A stretch of DNA of 64,000 nucleotides, taken from assembly GCF_037975245.1 (NCBI RefSeq), contig NC_092577.1:23772398-23836397 (forward strand), written 5' to 3'. Source of the stretch: Apostichopus japonicus (taxonomy: Eukaryota > Echinodermata > Holothuroidea > Aspidochirotida > Stichopodidae). Below, piece by piece: positions 1 through 11,754 of the stretch (position 1 is the first letter of the stretch; each line of letters opens with the position of its first letter). Under the pieces are notes generated by a model. That model had not been told where the DNA came from. It saw only the letters and a list, made by a program, of their open reading frames with translations, and did not search any database. Position numbers and translations under genes: made by a program.

Positions 1-258
1 AAGCCTTGCGTAGGAACTCTTCCCAGCAATATATGGTCTCCTCCTCCTTGTCACGATGTGCACAATTCTCTGACCACCTAATGTGAAACAACTTGTTGAC
101 AGAAGAGAAGGTGCTTTTTACGTGACCCGCCATGCGGGATACAAAACGTCACGGCCAAACGGCACTACCGAACCATCCCATTCTGACAAACGAGCCAAAA
201 AAACATGCGCCCGCCGACCTGCAGAGACAAAACGCCCAACCCCCCCCCACTGAAACAT

Positions 259-3200
259 TCAAAAACGTACAGAAGGACGACCCGCACGCAGCGAAACGAA
301 AAACCCCTCCCCAGCACACCAGCGTCCAAAAAAGGCAGCCCCAGATAAACGGCGAAAATCGCCTTCAATCTGAACGCGAATGTCGGACTTCACCGCCTCT
401 AGGACTGCCTGCCGACTGGCAAATTTCCCCCTAAAAACCAAATTACACCTATTCCGCCAAACATGTTTTTTTACAATAGAGCAAACAAAAATGATGCGGT
501 GCAACACAGCTACCGAACAAACTGGAGGGTCTACCCCATATAAAATAAAGCCCTGCCCTACCGACCATGAACGGTCTTCCCGTAACACGGTCGGTCCAGG
601 TCTGGAACCACTCCCATAAGTTTACTACAAAGTAACAATGCCAAAAAACATGAGCAGTACTCTCTAAGCTGTCACAGCCGGTCCTAGGGCACAGTCCATC
701 ACCCAATCGCCAATGATATCTTTTTAGGTTGGTCACCAAGGCACCGTGTGCAACTCTCCATGCAAGATCACGGAGCCTGTAACCATTCAGCCTTGAATGC
801 ACCGAACGCCATACTTCGGCAGAATGACGTCCCTGGACAAAAGTTGCATTCAAGGCCTTATCCCTCAACGAACTGTGAACGAGGGCCGGCTGTGACAGGT
901 CAACAGGGGGCAACTCAATCAGAGCGGAGCAGATGACACGCACCACCCTGTTTGGAGTACTACTATGCGGTTCTCTGTTGCTAAACAGCGCCGGGACCCA
1001 TCGACGCAGGTGCAAACCGCCCCAAAAACGTACAAAATCCTGGGTCAGTTACCGCTACAAACAACTGCTTAAATAACAAAAAGGTCAATTTACTTCCCAG
1101 ATGAACCACCCCTAGTCCCCCCTTCTCCAGTTTTTGGTACAATACCGCCCTCTTGACAAGCTCTGTACCCCCAGACCATATGAATGAAAAAATCGCCCTC
1201 TCCAACCGTACCAGGACGCGACGCGGAATAGGGTACACCGCGCCCGGGTACCATAAGATGGGCGAAACGAAACGATTAATAACAGTGACTTTCCCCAAGA
1301 TCGAAAGCCAGCGGGTGCCAAAGGTTTCGAGTCTGCTCTGAAATACCTCAGCCCTCTCGTTCCAGGTGACATCACAAGGTGCATCGTAGCCGAACCATAT
1401 ACCATTAATTTTGATATTCTGATCCGACCACGACGCACCGAATGGTAAGTCTCTGTATCTCCAGCTACCAAGACGAAGGCCCTTTGTCTTTTCTGGATTC
1501 AACTTCGCCCCGGTAGCTCTCTCAAAAATAGATAGATCCTGCGAGAGTGCGCGAAAGGAGCCGAGACTCGAAACAATACATGTCACGTCATCTGCATATT
1601 GAGCGCATTTCACTTTGGCACCCCCTGGCACAACGAATGGAACAAGTCTGGAGTCCCTTTCCAAAAGACGAGAGAGGGACTCGCTAAACAAAACATAAAG
1701 TAATGGAGACAGAGGGCACCCCTGGCGCACCCCCCTCTCTACGTTAAAAACCTCCGAACAAAACCCATTTACGATAACAGAACTGAAACTTTGTTCATAC
1801 AAAACAGAAATCCATTTACGAAAAACCGGGTGCAACTGAAACGTCTCCAATACATTCATTAAAAAACCGCGATCCACCATGTCAAAGGCCTTCTGCTGGT
1901 CCAGAGACACCAATGCACATGGCAGATCACGCTCAATAACATAGTCGGTCAAGTCGCGCATCAACCACAAGTTCTGCTGGATGCAATGACCCTTCACTGC
2001 ACAAGTCTGGAGATCACCAACAAGATGCGGCATAGCCCGTGCAAGGCGGTTGCACAACGCCTTAGCCAGCAACTTGTAGTCCACATTTAACAAGGTGATC
2101 GGACGCTTGTTATGGGGATCCAAGGGGTCCCCAGACTTGGGCAGCAAAGTAATCATGCCCAGACGTTGACTTTGGTTTAACAGTCCGTTTTGGAAGGCGT
2201 CTTCGAAGACGGCTCTGATGTCGGGTCCTATTATTGCCCAGAAGGTTCGGTAGAACTCCCTCGGAAGCCCGTCCGAACCCGGGGACTTGCCATTCTTCAT
2301 CTTCGAAAGCGCCTTCCAAAGCTCAACAGTGGTTATTCTGCCCCCCAAAATATCATTGACATCGTGGGGAACGGTTTTTGAGATTCCCCTCAATAAATCA
2401 GACTGTGCCGACAAGTCGACATTGCCACGCGTAAACAAACTCGAGTAATACTCTTTATATACGCGGACAATGCCGTGAGGGTCACTGACCACGGTCCCAT
2501 CAGTAGCGCGCACGGACGGGACGCGTCTGTCACCCGCCGATGAGCTAACGGACTGGTAAAACCTCAGTGAAGGGCGCTCCTCGGCTTCCACCGCTTCGAC
2601 ACGGGCCCTGACGCGGGCACCGTGGTACTTTTCATCGAGATACGTCTGCAAAGCGATGACTGCCGAAGGGTCGCCAAACTTCACCTCCGCGCACAGCTTC
2701 GAGAATTTTTCTCTTCGACGCCGTGCGCGGGTCACGCAATACTGAATTGCGTAGCGTTTGATGCGCGACTTGATATTATCCCACCACTGGGATGTAGAAG
2801 CAAAGGCCGGCTTCAATGTTTGCCATCCTTTGTACCTGGTCTCGAAACCCTGGCGGAATTCTGCCTCGCCAAGAATCCGACAGTTAAGCTTCCATAGGCC
2901 CCGCCCGATCGGGAAAATGGAAGGCAAAGTAAAACGTGCTACCACAGTATCATGGTCAGAGAGCGGACAGCTGAGCGTCTCGCAACCCGAAAGTTTAAAA
3001 CTCATGGGCGCATACACCCGATCTATCCTGGAGGCATCTTCTCCGTTAGGCCTCACCCACGTATACCCCGTACTACACGGGTGCATATGCCTCCATACAT
3101 CGGCCAAAAGGTGTGCCGAAGTAAATCTGTCCAGCTCTGTAATTCCAGCGTCAGGACTAGCAGACACAGAAGTTCCGAATCTGTCAAGACCTGAGTCTGG

Positions 3201-3637
3201 GACACAGTTAAAGTCTCCGACCATGACACACGGCGCACTACCAGGAACAAAGGAAGGCAGCGTGTTAAAGAAATCTCGTCTAGCAGAAGGCCGATTGGGA
3301 GCATACACATTGCAAATGGCGATGTTACCCTGTGGATACTTGAATAGAATGCAAACCAATCGGCCCTCGTGATCCGTCTCCACCCTAGTGGCACAACCCG
3401 CCTGACGAGCTGACAGAAGGATGACAGTGCCACAGGATGAAGACGAACCAAACGAAGCATGCAGCTCGCCACCCCACTCATAAGCCCATAGAGGGACATC
3501 TTCTTCCAAAATATGTGTTTCTTGCAGGCAAACGCAGTCGACCTCCATTGATTTACAATACTGGAAAATGCGACTGCGCTTGCGATGATCCCTCATGCCA
3601 TTCACGTTCAAAGTGGCAACTGAAAGTGTATGGGCCA
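259..3637 (-). pseudogene. LINE family A ORF2: APE endonuclease plus reverse transcriptase, frameshifted near its C-terminus
   Basis: From the ATG at 3637 (MAHTLSVATLNVNG) the frame stays open to 981. The APE endonuclease shows LNVNG, CLQETH, GDFNC and CPLSDHD. The reverse transcriptase shows LVSLDQQKAFDMVD (motif A), RGVRQGCPLSPLLYVLF (motif B) and CAQYADDVT (catalytic YADD). These are the enzymes for nicking the target and for target-primed reverse transcription. The C-terminal part continues in other frames over 449-1015 and 259-588 and ends with a Cys/His-rich stretch (CPRTGCDSLESTAHVFWHC) typical of L1/Tx1 tails. At least two frameshifts separate these blocks. All catalytic motifs visible in the main frame look intact. 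Confidence 0.85.
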
Positions 3638-3657
3638 TGAGAGGGCAGTGGGGCAAA

Positions 3658-4743
3658 CTACGAAGACGACGATTCCGTAAGCTTCAATCGCGCCCTAGAC
3701 GACATATCGTCGTCCGAGTCGTCACTTGAAGCCGACCTTTTAAGAGAGGGTTCCCCCATTTCGTCGTACCAGCTCGTTCCAGTGGCACGTTTCGGCTCGC
3801 TGATCACCGATTCACCGGAGTCGCTGTCAGACAGAGCCTCCGGAGGATCGATGACCACCGATTCTCCGTCAGACAAAGCCTCCGGATCTGGCGATACCGG
3901 CTGGGGACTGAACTGGACGAGTTGATGGGGGAAGCTGGTGGAGACTTTCTCGGTGCGGGCACGGGGTTGGGGTCTGCAACGACGGGGGTGGGTGAACCAG
4001 GTGCAGGGGAGGGTAAAATCCCACCAGATTCCCCTTCCTCTCGTGAAGTAGTAGGTGCGTCGGAACTTGACTTACCCCCACTCTTAGTCCTAGAGACATA
4101 AGAGGAGGGACAAGCTCGAAAGACATGTCCCTCCTTCCCACATAGTGAGCACACAACCTCGTTTGGGCAAGCGGTGCTATCATGCCCAAGACGAAGGCAG
4201 CGCCCACATTTCTTGTTTGGGCAGCCCTTGGCTTCGTGCCCGGTCTCCCCACACCTGAAGCAGGTACGGGGCTGACCGGGATACCGCACGTGGGCTTTAT
4301 GCCCTGCTATAAACAGGAAGGAGGGAATGTCCCTGTTTCAGGTCGATCCGAACCTGTCGGTGCCCGTTCAACACCCCAGGGGCTTGTGCATAGGAGCACA
4401 TTTTGGCAGCCTTGACAGCCCCAAACCGACCCAAAACCGTTACGACAAGTTCCTGCCGCACCTCTAGTCCTACGTGGATGACAGTTACCCATACGGATCG
4501 CTCGTATGGAGTAACTGTCATCCCCTCGACGTTACTCAGCAACGTGACACCTTTCTGACGGGCCACGTCACTGGTAAAACGTAAATCGTACGTATTACGA
4601 CCCTGGAGAGCTTGCAAAGCATCAACCTCTCCAGGCACAACAACACCCTTGCTCTTCAAAATACTAAAAACTTGCACCGGTGGAACCGCTTGTTCACCGG
4701 TGAACGACAACTTAACAATCCGAGAATCACGGCGCGATGCCAT
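3658..4743 (-). pseudogene. LINE family A ORF1 (zinc-knuckle RNA-binding protein), frameshifted
   Basis: ORF1 begins at the ATG at 4743 (protein start MASRRDS). A folded N-terminal half is followed by three CCHC knuckles near 4130-4280: CFRCGETGHEAKGC, CGRCLRLGHDSTAC and CSLCGKEGHVFRAC. The C-terminal tail to 3658 is rich in Ser, Pro and Asp. In LINEs such proteins bind the element RNA and form the retrotransposition particle. Compared with the intact family B ORF1 at 60336-61622, an extra G around 4325-4331 shifts the frame just before the knuckles. The stop at 3660-3658 is followed about 20 bases later by the ORF2 ATG. An upstream in-frame extension to 4896 lies in the 5' UTR and is not favoured as the start. 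Confidence 0.8.
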
Positions 4744-4966
4744 GATACCGAAGGTGGCTAGGCCACAGGGGAGTAACAAAAAACAAACTAAAGACAGGAT
4801 AGTGAAACAACAAACGATATACGAACTGAGGAAAACACACGAACACAAGCTGTCACACCCGCCTGGCGGGAAGTATAGCACAGTACAGCACAGCACAAAA
4901 ACAGCTGTAATAGATGAAGAGCGAGAGCAAAACGCGTCCGCACTCCACGAAAGCCAACTGCCAACT

Positions 4967-5585
4967 GTCCTGCTTGAGGTCGATCCGAACCTGTCGGTGC
5001 CCGTTGAACACCCCAGGGGCCTGTGCGTAGGAGCACATTTTAATAGCCTTGACAGCCCCGAACCGACCTAAAACAGTTGCGACAAGTTCTTGACGCACCT
5101 CTAATCCTACGTGGATGACAGTTACCCATACGGAACGTTCGTATGGAGTAACTGTCAAACCTTCAACCCCACTCAGCAACGTGACACCCTTCTGCCGGGT
5201 CACGTCACTGGTAAAACGTAGATCATACGTATTACGACCCTGGAGAGCTTGTAGAGCATCAACCTCTCCAGGCACAACAACACCCTTACTCTTTAAAATA
5301 CTAAAAACTTGCACCGGTGGAACCGCTTGTTCACCGGTGAAGGTCAACTTAACAATTTTCGAATCACGGCGCGATGCCATGATACCGAAGGTGGCTAGGC
5401 CACAGAGGAGTAACAAAAACAAACTATAAAGACAGGTTTAAACTTAAAACGATATACGATAACTATATACGACAAACGCACACACCCGCCTGGCGGGAAG
5501 TATAGCACAGTACAGTACAGTAAGGTAAGGTAAGAAAGTAGCTGTATCAGATGGAGAGCGAGAGCGAAACACGTCTGCACTCCAC
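4967..5585 (-). mobile_element. Inverted 5' segment of a second family A LINE (5' UTR plus ORF1 N-terminus)
   Basis: A minus-strand copy of the family A 5' end. The element start (GTGGAGTGCAGACG on the minus strand) lies at about 5585. The 5' UTR and the ORF1 N-terminal half follow, and the copy stops abruptly near 4967 after the residues VRIDLKQD. It is nearly identical to the matching part of copy A1 (for example the shared VFSILKSKGVVVPGEVDALQ). Its 5' end abuts, across about 20 bases, the plus-strand 3' segment beginning near 5606. That head-to-head layout fits one insertion with a 5' inversion rather than two separate events. Confidence 0.7.
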
Positions 5586-5605
5586 TATGTTGACATAGTG
5601 ACATA

Positions 5606-7362
5606 GTTTCAGTTGCACCCAAATTTTCGTAAATGGATTTCTGTTTTGTATGAACAAAGTTTCAGTTCTGTTATCGTAAATGGGTTTTGTTCGGAGGTTT
5701 TTAACGTAGAGAGGGGGGTGCGCCAGGGGTGCCCTCTGTCTCCATTACTTTATGTTTTGTTTAGCGAGTCCCTCTCTCGTCTTTTGGAAAGGGACTCCAG
5801 ACTTGTTCCATTCGTTGTGCCAGGGGGTGCCAAAGTGAAATGCGCTCAATATGCAGATGACGTGACATGTATTGTTTCGAGTCTCGGCTCCTTTCGCGCA
5901 CTCTCGCAGGATCTATCTATTTTTGAGAGAGCTACCGGGGCGAAGTTGAATCCAGAAAAGACAAAGGGCCTTCGTCTTGGTAGCTGGAGATACAGAAACT
6001 TACCATTCGGTGCGTCGTGGTCGGATCAGAATATCAAAGTTAATGGTATATGGTTCGGCTACGATGCACCTTGTGATGTCACCTGGAACGAGAGGGCTGA
6101 GGTATTTGAGAGCAGACTCGAAACCTTTGGCACCCGCTGGCTTTCGATCTTGGGGAAAGTCACTGTTATTAATCGTTTCGTTTCGCCCATCTTGTGGTAC
6201 CCTGGCGCGGTGTATCCTATTCCGCGTCGCGTCCTGGTACGGTTGGAGAGGGCGATTTTTTCATTCATATGGTCCGGTGGTACAGAGCTTGTCAAGAGGG
6301 CGGTATTGTACCAAAAACTGGAGAAGGGGGGACCGGGGGTGGTTCATCTGGGAAGTAAATTGACCTTTTTGTTATTTAAGCAGTTGTTTGTAGCGGTAAC
6401 TGACCCAGGGTTGCCTTGTTCATATTTTGTACGTTTTTGGGGCGGTTTGCACCTGCGTCGATGGGTCCCGGCGCTGTTTAGCAACAGAGCACCGCATAGT
6501 AGTACTCCAAACAGGGTGGTGCGTGTCATTTGCTCCGCTCTGATTGAGTTGCCCCCTGTTGACCTGTCACAGCCGGCCCTCGTTCACAGTTAGTTGCGGG
6601 ATACGGCCTTGAATGCAATTTTTGTACAGGGACGTCATCCTGTCGAAGTATGGCGTTCGGTGCATTCAAGGCTGAATGGTTGCAGGCTCCGTGACCTTGC
6701 ATGGAGAATTGCACACGGTGCCTTGGTGATCAATCTGAAAAGGTATCACTGGCGATTGGGTGATGGACTGTGCCCGAGGACCGGCTGTGACAGCTTAGAG
6801 AGTACTGCCCATGTTTTTTGGCATTGCCCCTTTGTTTTGAACTTGTGGGAGTGGTTTCAGTCCTGGACCGACCGTTTAACGGGAGACCGTTCCTGGTCGG
6901 TAGGACAGGGTTTTGTTTTGTATGGATTAGATCCTCCAGTTTGTTCCGTTGCTGTGTTGCAGCGTATTATTTATGTTTGTTCTGTTGTAAAAAAAACTTA
7001 TTTGGAGGAATAGATGTGATGTTGTTTTTAGGGGCAAATTTGCCAGTTGGCAGGCAGTCCTGGAGGCGGTGAAGTCTGACATTCGCCTTCAGGTCGAAGG
7101 CGATTTTCGCCGTTTATCTAGGGCTGCCTTTTTTGGACGGTGGTGTGCTGGGGAAGGGTGTTTTGTTTCGCTGCGTGCTGGTCGTCCTTTTGTAGTTTTT
7201 TAATATTTCAGTGGGGGGGTTGGGCGTTTTGTCTCTGCAGGTCGGTGAGCGTATGTACTTTTTTTGGCTCGCTTGACCTGAGGTTCGTTTGTAAGAATGG
7301 GATGGTTTGGTAGTGCCGTTTGGCCGTGACGTTTTGTATCCGGTATGACGGGTCACGTAAAA
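5606..7362 (+). mobile_element. 3' segment of a family A LINE (ORF2 from mid reverse transcriptase to 3' end)
   Basis: A plus-strand copy starting inside ORF2, at the residues FQLHPNFRKWISVLYEQ, and running to the family 3' end CACGTAAAAAGC at about 7362. It carries RT motifs RGVRQGCPLSPLLYVLF and CAQYADDVT, the C-terminal Cys/His stretch CPRTGCDSLESTAHVFWHC and the G-rich 3' UTR. A TAG near 6591 replaces a Ser codon found in copy A1, and a frameshift lies near 7000. Upstream it meets the inverted 5' segment at 4967-5585. Together they look like one twin-primed insertion of about 2.4 kb. Confidence 0.85.
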
Positions 7363-8488
7363 AGCGCTATTGTTACAGTGCGGCGTCTATCACTCTATCC
7401 GTCAACAATTGGTAAAACCGCTCCCACTCGCACAGTGTTTGATGGAATTTCATGGAACTTGGACACAAGGACCATTGGGTATAGGGCCATCAGAGATGGT
7501 CCAAAATTTGGGGCCAAAGGTCACCTGTGGGCCGTAATGGGCCATTTGTGGAAATACGCAAAATGCTTCTTCTCCTACAGATTCCATGGTACAATGTTGA
7601 GGGTTTGTCACGATAGTGCTATGGTAGTTTTACCTTCAGGGTGTTCATGAATTTGAGATCAAAGATCAACTAGGGGTCTTTTGTGGCCCGGGCCGCGGCC
7701 CTATATTTTCAAATTGCCCCTGTTCGTACAGTGTATGGCCAATTATAATGAAACGTGGTCACAATGTTCCTCGGGATGAGAGTTACGAGGGGTGTTCGGA
7801 AAATTGAGGTGAAAGGTCATTTAGGGGGTCATCGGGGGTCATTCTTTGTAATATTTTCAAATATCTCAATCTCCTCAACATTTTGATGGATCATATTCAA
7901 AGTTGAACTGATGATTGTTGGATTGTGTATGAATAAGGTGATGCCTAAAAATTTTTGGTCAAAAGTTAATTAATTACAATTAATCCCCATTGTTTAAAAA
8001 AATCTGAGCCTTCACTTTTTGCCAAAGCTCCTTTAATTTGTCTCCCAATCCCTGCAGTGTTTGTTTACATTTGTGGTTAAGCTCTGCAGAGGCTGTTAGT
8101 GGAATTAAAGCAGGACTGGGAGTTGTTATTAATTGTTGAACTGTAAGCATGAGAGCCCTATAGCCAATCAGCACTTGCCGATTCTTAGAAGTCTTTGAGC
8201 CTGAGGTATGTAGGCAGCTTGTGAAGTTATGTCTTGCAGGGAGTGCTTGTTATGTCTGCTAAGGTAGAGGGGAGAAAGTTTAATAGGGTAGGCCAGTGGT
8301 ATTGTTTGAGAGAGTGGGTAAAATAGGATTTAAAGGGGAAAATAGGAATTATAGCCAGTGGTGTGGCCAGGATTCTGCTAACAGAGGGGGGGGGGGGGGG
8401 TTATCCCTCACGGGCCCAAAATTGGTTTTGTGGGCCCTACATTTTTCAGCTCGAAAAGGTATGAGCTTCTGCACCATTGGTGCTCTAA
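7363..8488 (+). repeat. Dispersed repeat R1, copy 1
   Basis: About 1.1 kb that recurs, highly similar and in the same orientation, at about 41764-42808. Shared landmarks are GCTATTGTTACAGTG at the start, GGCCCGGGCCGCGGCCC near 7687, a G run near 8388 and the palindromic end GCACCATTGGTGCTCTA. Copy 2 lacks about 75 bases matching 8220-8290 here and has a shorter G run. No coding capacity is convincing: a short minus-strand frame at 7980-8174 is present in both copies but resembles nothing I know. The repeat begins directly at the 3' end of the preceding LINE. The class is unknown. No clear terminal inverted repeat was found. Confidence 0.8.
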
Positions 8489-8637
8489 GTTGGGGTGTGT
8501 GTTGTTGTGGGGTTATTGTTATGTTTCAAGGGGGTGATGCATGGAAGATCATTAAAGTAATAATGTTTAAACTTTTTACACATTTTGGAGTGGGTGAAAG
8601 GTCATTACTTGTCAGGAGAATCTTGAAAATCCTATAA

Positions 8638-8990
8638 ACACAATACCTCAAGAATGGTAATCTACAGCATCACTCATAATTTTGCACGTGACTTTCCCTA
8701 TAATGAGTGCAAGAACCCCATTGTTTTTTGTAAGGGTCAACTGTCACAATGGGTTATAGAGCTCAAATGGTGTCTTTCTCTGAGATGCTACAGTGTATCT
8801 CTAGATCTTCAGCCTTGGGAGAAGTGATATTTGCATGGTAAATTAGTACAGACAATATCTCAAGATTAGTATCTGCAGCAAACCTCATAAATATGGCATG
8901 TGATTTTACATAACAAGACCAAGAATCCCATGGGTTTCTGTTCAGGTCAAATTTCATTTGGGGTTATTAAAGATCTACATTGAGAGGTCT
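8638..8990 (+). repeat. Two degenerate units of a diverged repeat of roughly 170-180 bp
   Basis: Two related blocks contain the series CACAATACCTCAAGA / GACAATATCTCAAGA, a conserved AAGAAYCCCATKG and a GGTCAA half-site. The same kind of block (AATATCTCAAAAAGTGAAAG plus GGTCAAAG) forms the array at 11755-12310. No coding signal is seen. Confidence 0.55.
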
Positions 8991-10484
8991 ACAGTAGCTG
9001 ATCTACAACAAGAGATCATGTCACTTTATCATAACCATACTTGGCATACATTTTTGTCAACTTTTTTTCACTGCATGAACACAGGTTATTTCTACCCAAG
9101 GGTTTATGCCGATCCAATGTTCCATATCAGGTACTCAACCCTTTGTACTTTTGGTAGTCGCCAGTGGCAGTATGTGTGAAACATTTGAGTTTTACCTTCT
9201 GACTATAATTGTTTGTTTGTTTTATAAAAGGTTCTACAAGAATTCGTACAGCACACTTGAGGTTAGGGGTACAGCTCCGGGATATCAGGGAATCTTTTGT
9301 CCAGAAGCTGATGGACAAGATGACAGAGTTTCCTGGACCCTTCTATCAGCCATTATGTGTGATCGTTGACACCCTGGATGATACAACTCAGTTTAAGGAG
9401 AACAGTGCAAGTTTGAAGTATTACAGAAATAGAGCTACCGTTTTTGCTGATCACAGCCCACTGATCCAAAGCTGCTGTTATCCCAAGAAGATTATTTTTT
9501 ATGATTTGTTGTTAATTAAACAGCATTCTAATTTCTTGACCTTTCAATTGCTGCATTGTTGAATACCAGGCTTGCAGTTGGTAATTCAGTTGGTAATATC
9601 AGGCTAATGGATATCATTAGTAGGTCATCGGGGGATGCCACAATCTCCTTTGCTTCAGAGCGCCTGTCCCACCCTCTATCCAGCCCAGGAGGTCTACCAG
9701 AGCAGGATTTGCACCATTTTCAAGAACACTTTCTGAGTAAGCCAAGCTTTGGCAAATCGCCACCACAAAGATGGGTAATTTTGCCACAGCATGTCCTTGC
9801 GGGAAAAGGTAACCTCAGTCAGTTAAACATGGTACTTACATGAGAAATTTACTTGATGGGCTGGTTTTTGATGGGAGGATCATGTTTGCGACAGGCGAGC
9901 CAAAAATGCATTACGCTCGCTTTATACGATAGGCGTACTATTAACGGTGGAGCCAATCAACAAAGGCCTACAACACAAGATACTGCAAAAGTCTACTTAA
10001 ACCCATGTATGTTCGCTCAACTTGTATCGCAAGTAAGCTTGCACGTAAATTTCTACCGAAAACAACACACTAAGTCAATGGGAAAATCAAGCCTGGCCAT
10101 CTGTTTCTGAATTGTGACGCAGTTAAAACTGTCGACGGAAAAGTTTAATTTTTGCTGCCATCTTCGACCCGCTTGGTGAACTTGAGCAAGTTGAAAGTAG
10201 AAGTTGTTCCGTGACCAATGTCAATGGGAATTAAGTGTGTAGTAAAACTCGATCTTTCGACGTGTTATATATATACATGGGAGTTTTCCGTAAGCGGAGC
10301 GAACTTTGCAGAGGCTCATTGATTGTTGAGTATCTATTATCAAAGCATCAATATAGATCAGAACATTTGCGTAAGGGAAGGGGGATTAAGACATTAAGGG
10401 GGGAGAACAATAAACGTTCTTTGATAAAAGAAGTTCGTTGTTGATGATCAAGTCGGTTGCCGAAACTTTGAGGCTTTCCTGTAA

Positions 10485-10655
10485 GTGCTTTTTACGTGCT
10501 AAGAAAAACGGACACATACCAAAGTTCAACAAAAGCGAAAACAATCAAACAATCAAACAACAACTGAAAACCCATCAATCTCTCACTAACGCAGCGTTCA
10601 ACGTGTCGCGAAAAGGACACGGGCCCAAAGGCCAACAGAAGCAAAACAAATAAAA
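10485..10655 (-). mobile_element. Short 3'-UTR fragment of a family B LINE
   Basis: Minus-strand copy of the last ~170 bases of the family B LINE (compare 59971-60170). Read on the minus strand it ends in AGCACGTAAAAAGC. CTGTAAGT lies at both borders (about 10479-10486 and 10658-10666), so this is a severely 5'-truncated insertion with an apparent 8-bp target duplication. It sits in the long intron of the methyltransferase-like gene. Confidence 0.7.
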
Positions 10656-11754
10656 CACTGTAAGTTAGTCTTACACATGATTTCAACTTCTCAAATAAAG
10701 CTCTGTGCACTGTGGTCAGAGAACTATTGTTACGTGAAAAACCACATACCAGGAAAAGCAAAGTACAGCTTCTGTTACAAACAATAGCAGCGTTTCTCAA
10801 TTGGGAACTCGATGCTCATTACTTTCACGAAGGTTCTGTGGATGTGTGCACTCGAGCGTCAGCGATATGCAGGATGCATATAGGTTTTGCCGTAAACAAC
10901 TAACACTATATGGCGATAGCGTAAGTTAGGCCGTACTACCTATATGCTTATATCACACAAACAATTAGCGATAAAACATGGCGAGTAAGTTTAACGTTTT
11001 GTCTCGGTCGCCAGTTGGCGAGTAGTTTGAAAACAAATTGTCGAGGGCTGGTTGCAATGAACCTCTAAACATGTTACTTAGATGAGGATCTACATGACGG
11101 ACTGGTGTTTCATGGCAGGATTATATGTTTGCTCACTCAAGAAAGCATATTGAGTATTGTTTAACATTCTTTAACTAAAAATCAATAACGGGGCATATGA
11201 TATATCTTACTAAGGGCATCATGAATATTACTGTGTCATAGGCTACATATTCCTTCCAAAAGTTGTAACTGCACATACGAGCTGATGTTCGTCAAACTTG
11301 TTAAAAACAGTTATTTAAATCATGCCAAAAGAAACATCAATTACAAATTGATGCAACTACAATGATTTTTTTTTTGTCGATCTATTGCTGATTTTAGTCG
11401 AGAAATCGCAACACAACATTGTTTGAGTGTGATAATTCCCACTGCTCAATTTCAACGGCTGTAAATGGCGATATATCAATTATGATACGTCTGCACATGT
11501 CATGTAAGACTGATGAAAAAATGATGATCCCAAATGTATGCATGTTTATATAAAAACACAGTGAGAAAAATTATTCTCTTCTTACTTGTCAGATCCAGCT
11601 GTGCAGGAATATCTTTGAGACTTCTGGTATTGGAGATGACGAGGACAAATGGCTGTCGATTGTTTCTGCAGTACTTGGTCCAGTGAGTATTGATCTTAAT
11701 GTTTTATATTCCTTCCCGAAGGAATCTATGCGATGGTGATAGCGTGTTTGTGTG

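Larger units (their letters stand above)
111..4951 (-). mobile_element. Tx1/L1-like LINE, family A, near full-length copy A1
   Basis: A two-ORF non-LTR retrotransposon read on the minus strand. The 5' end lies near 4951 and the 3' end near 111. ORF1 carries CCHC zinc knuckles and ORF2 carries an APE-type endonuclease followed by reverse transcriptase, the layout of the Tx1 branch of the L1 group. The 3' terminus, read on the minus strand, is CACGTAAAAAGC, the same end seen in every LINE copy of families A and B in this window. No poly(A) tail is present. Both ORFs carry frameshifts, so this copy is not autonomous, yet it is very similar to the plus-strand copy ending at 7362, which points to fairly recent activity. 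No clear target-site duplication was found around it. The clade call rests on motif resemblance. Confidence 0.85.

Noticed and set aside
2758-3372. 204-codon plus-strand frame inside LINE copy A1
   Set aside because: It is antisense to the endonuclease-coding part of ORF2 and mirrors its codons.
7980-8174. Minus-strand 64-codon frame, similar to 66 codons at 42355-42555
   Set aside because: Similarity follows from the two R1 copies; no start context, motif or third copy supports a peptide.
7363-8488. R1 as a Helitron
   Set aside because: Only the 3' palindrome and CTRR-like bases fit. The left end has no TC, and insertion between A and T is not seen in both copies.
9825-11110. Direct repeats flanking 9.9-11.0 kb (AAACATG-TACTTA and GATGGGCTGG / GACGGACTGG) as element ends
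   Set aside because: The two stretches (about 9829-9890 and 11068-11130) are similar, but too diverged and imperfectly bounded to call a duplication or terminal repeats.
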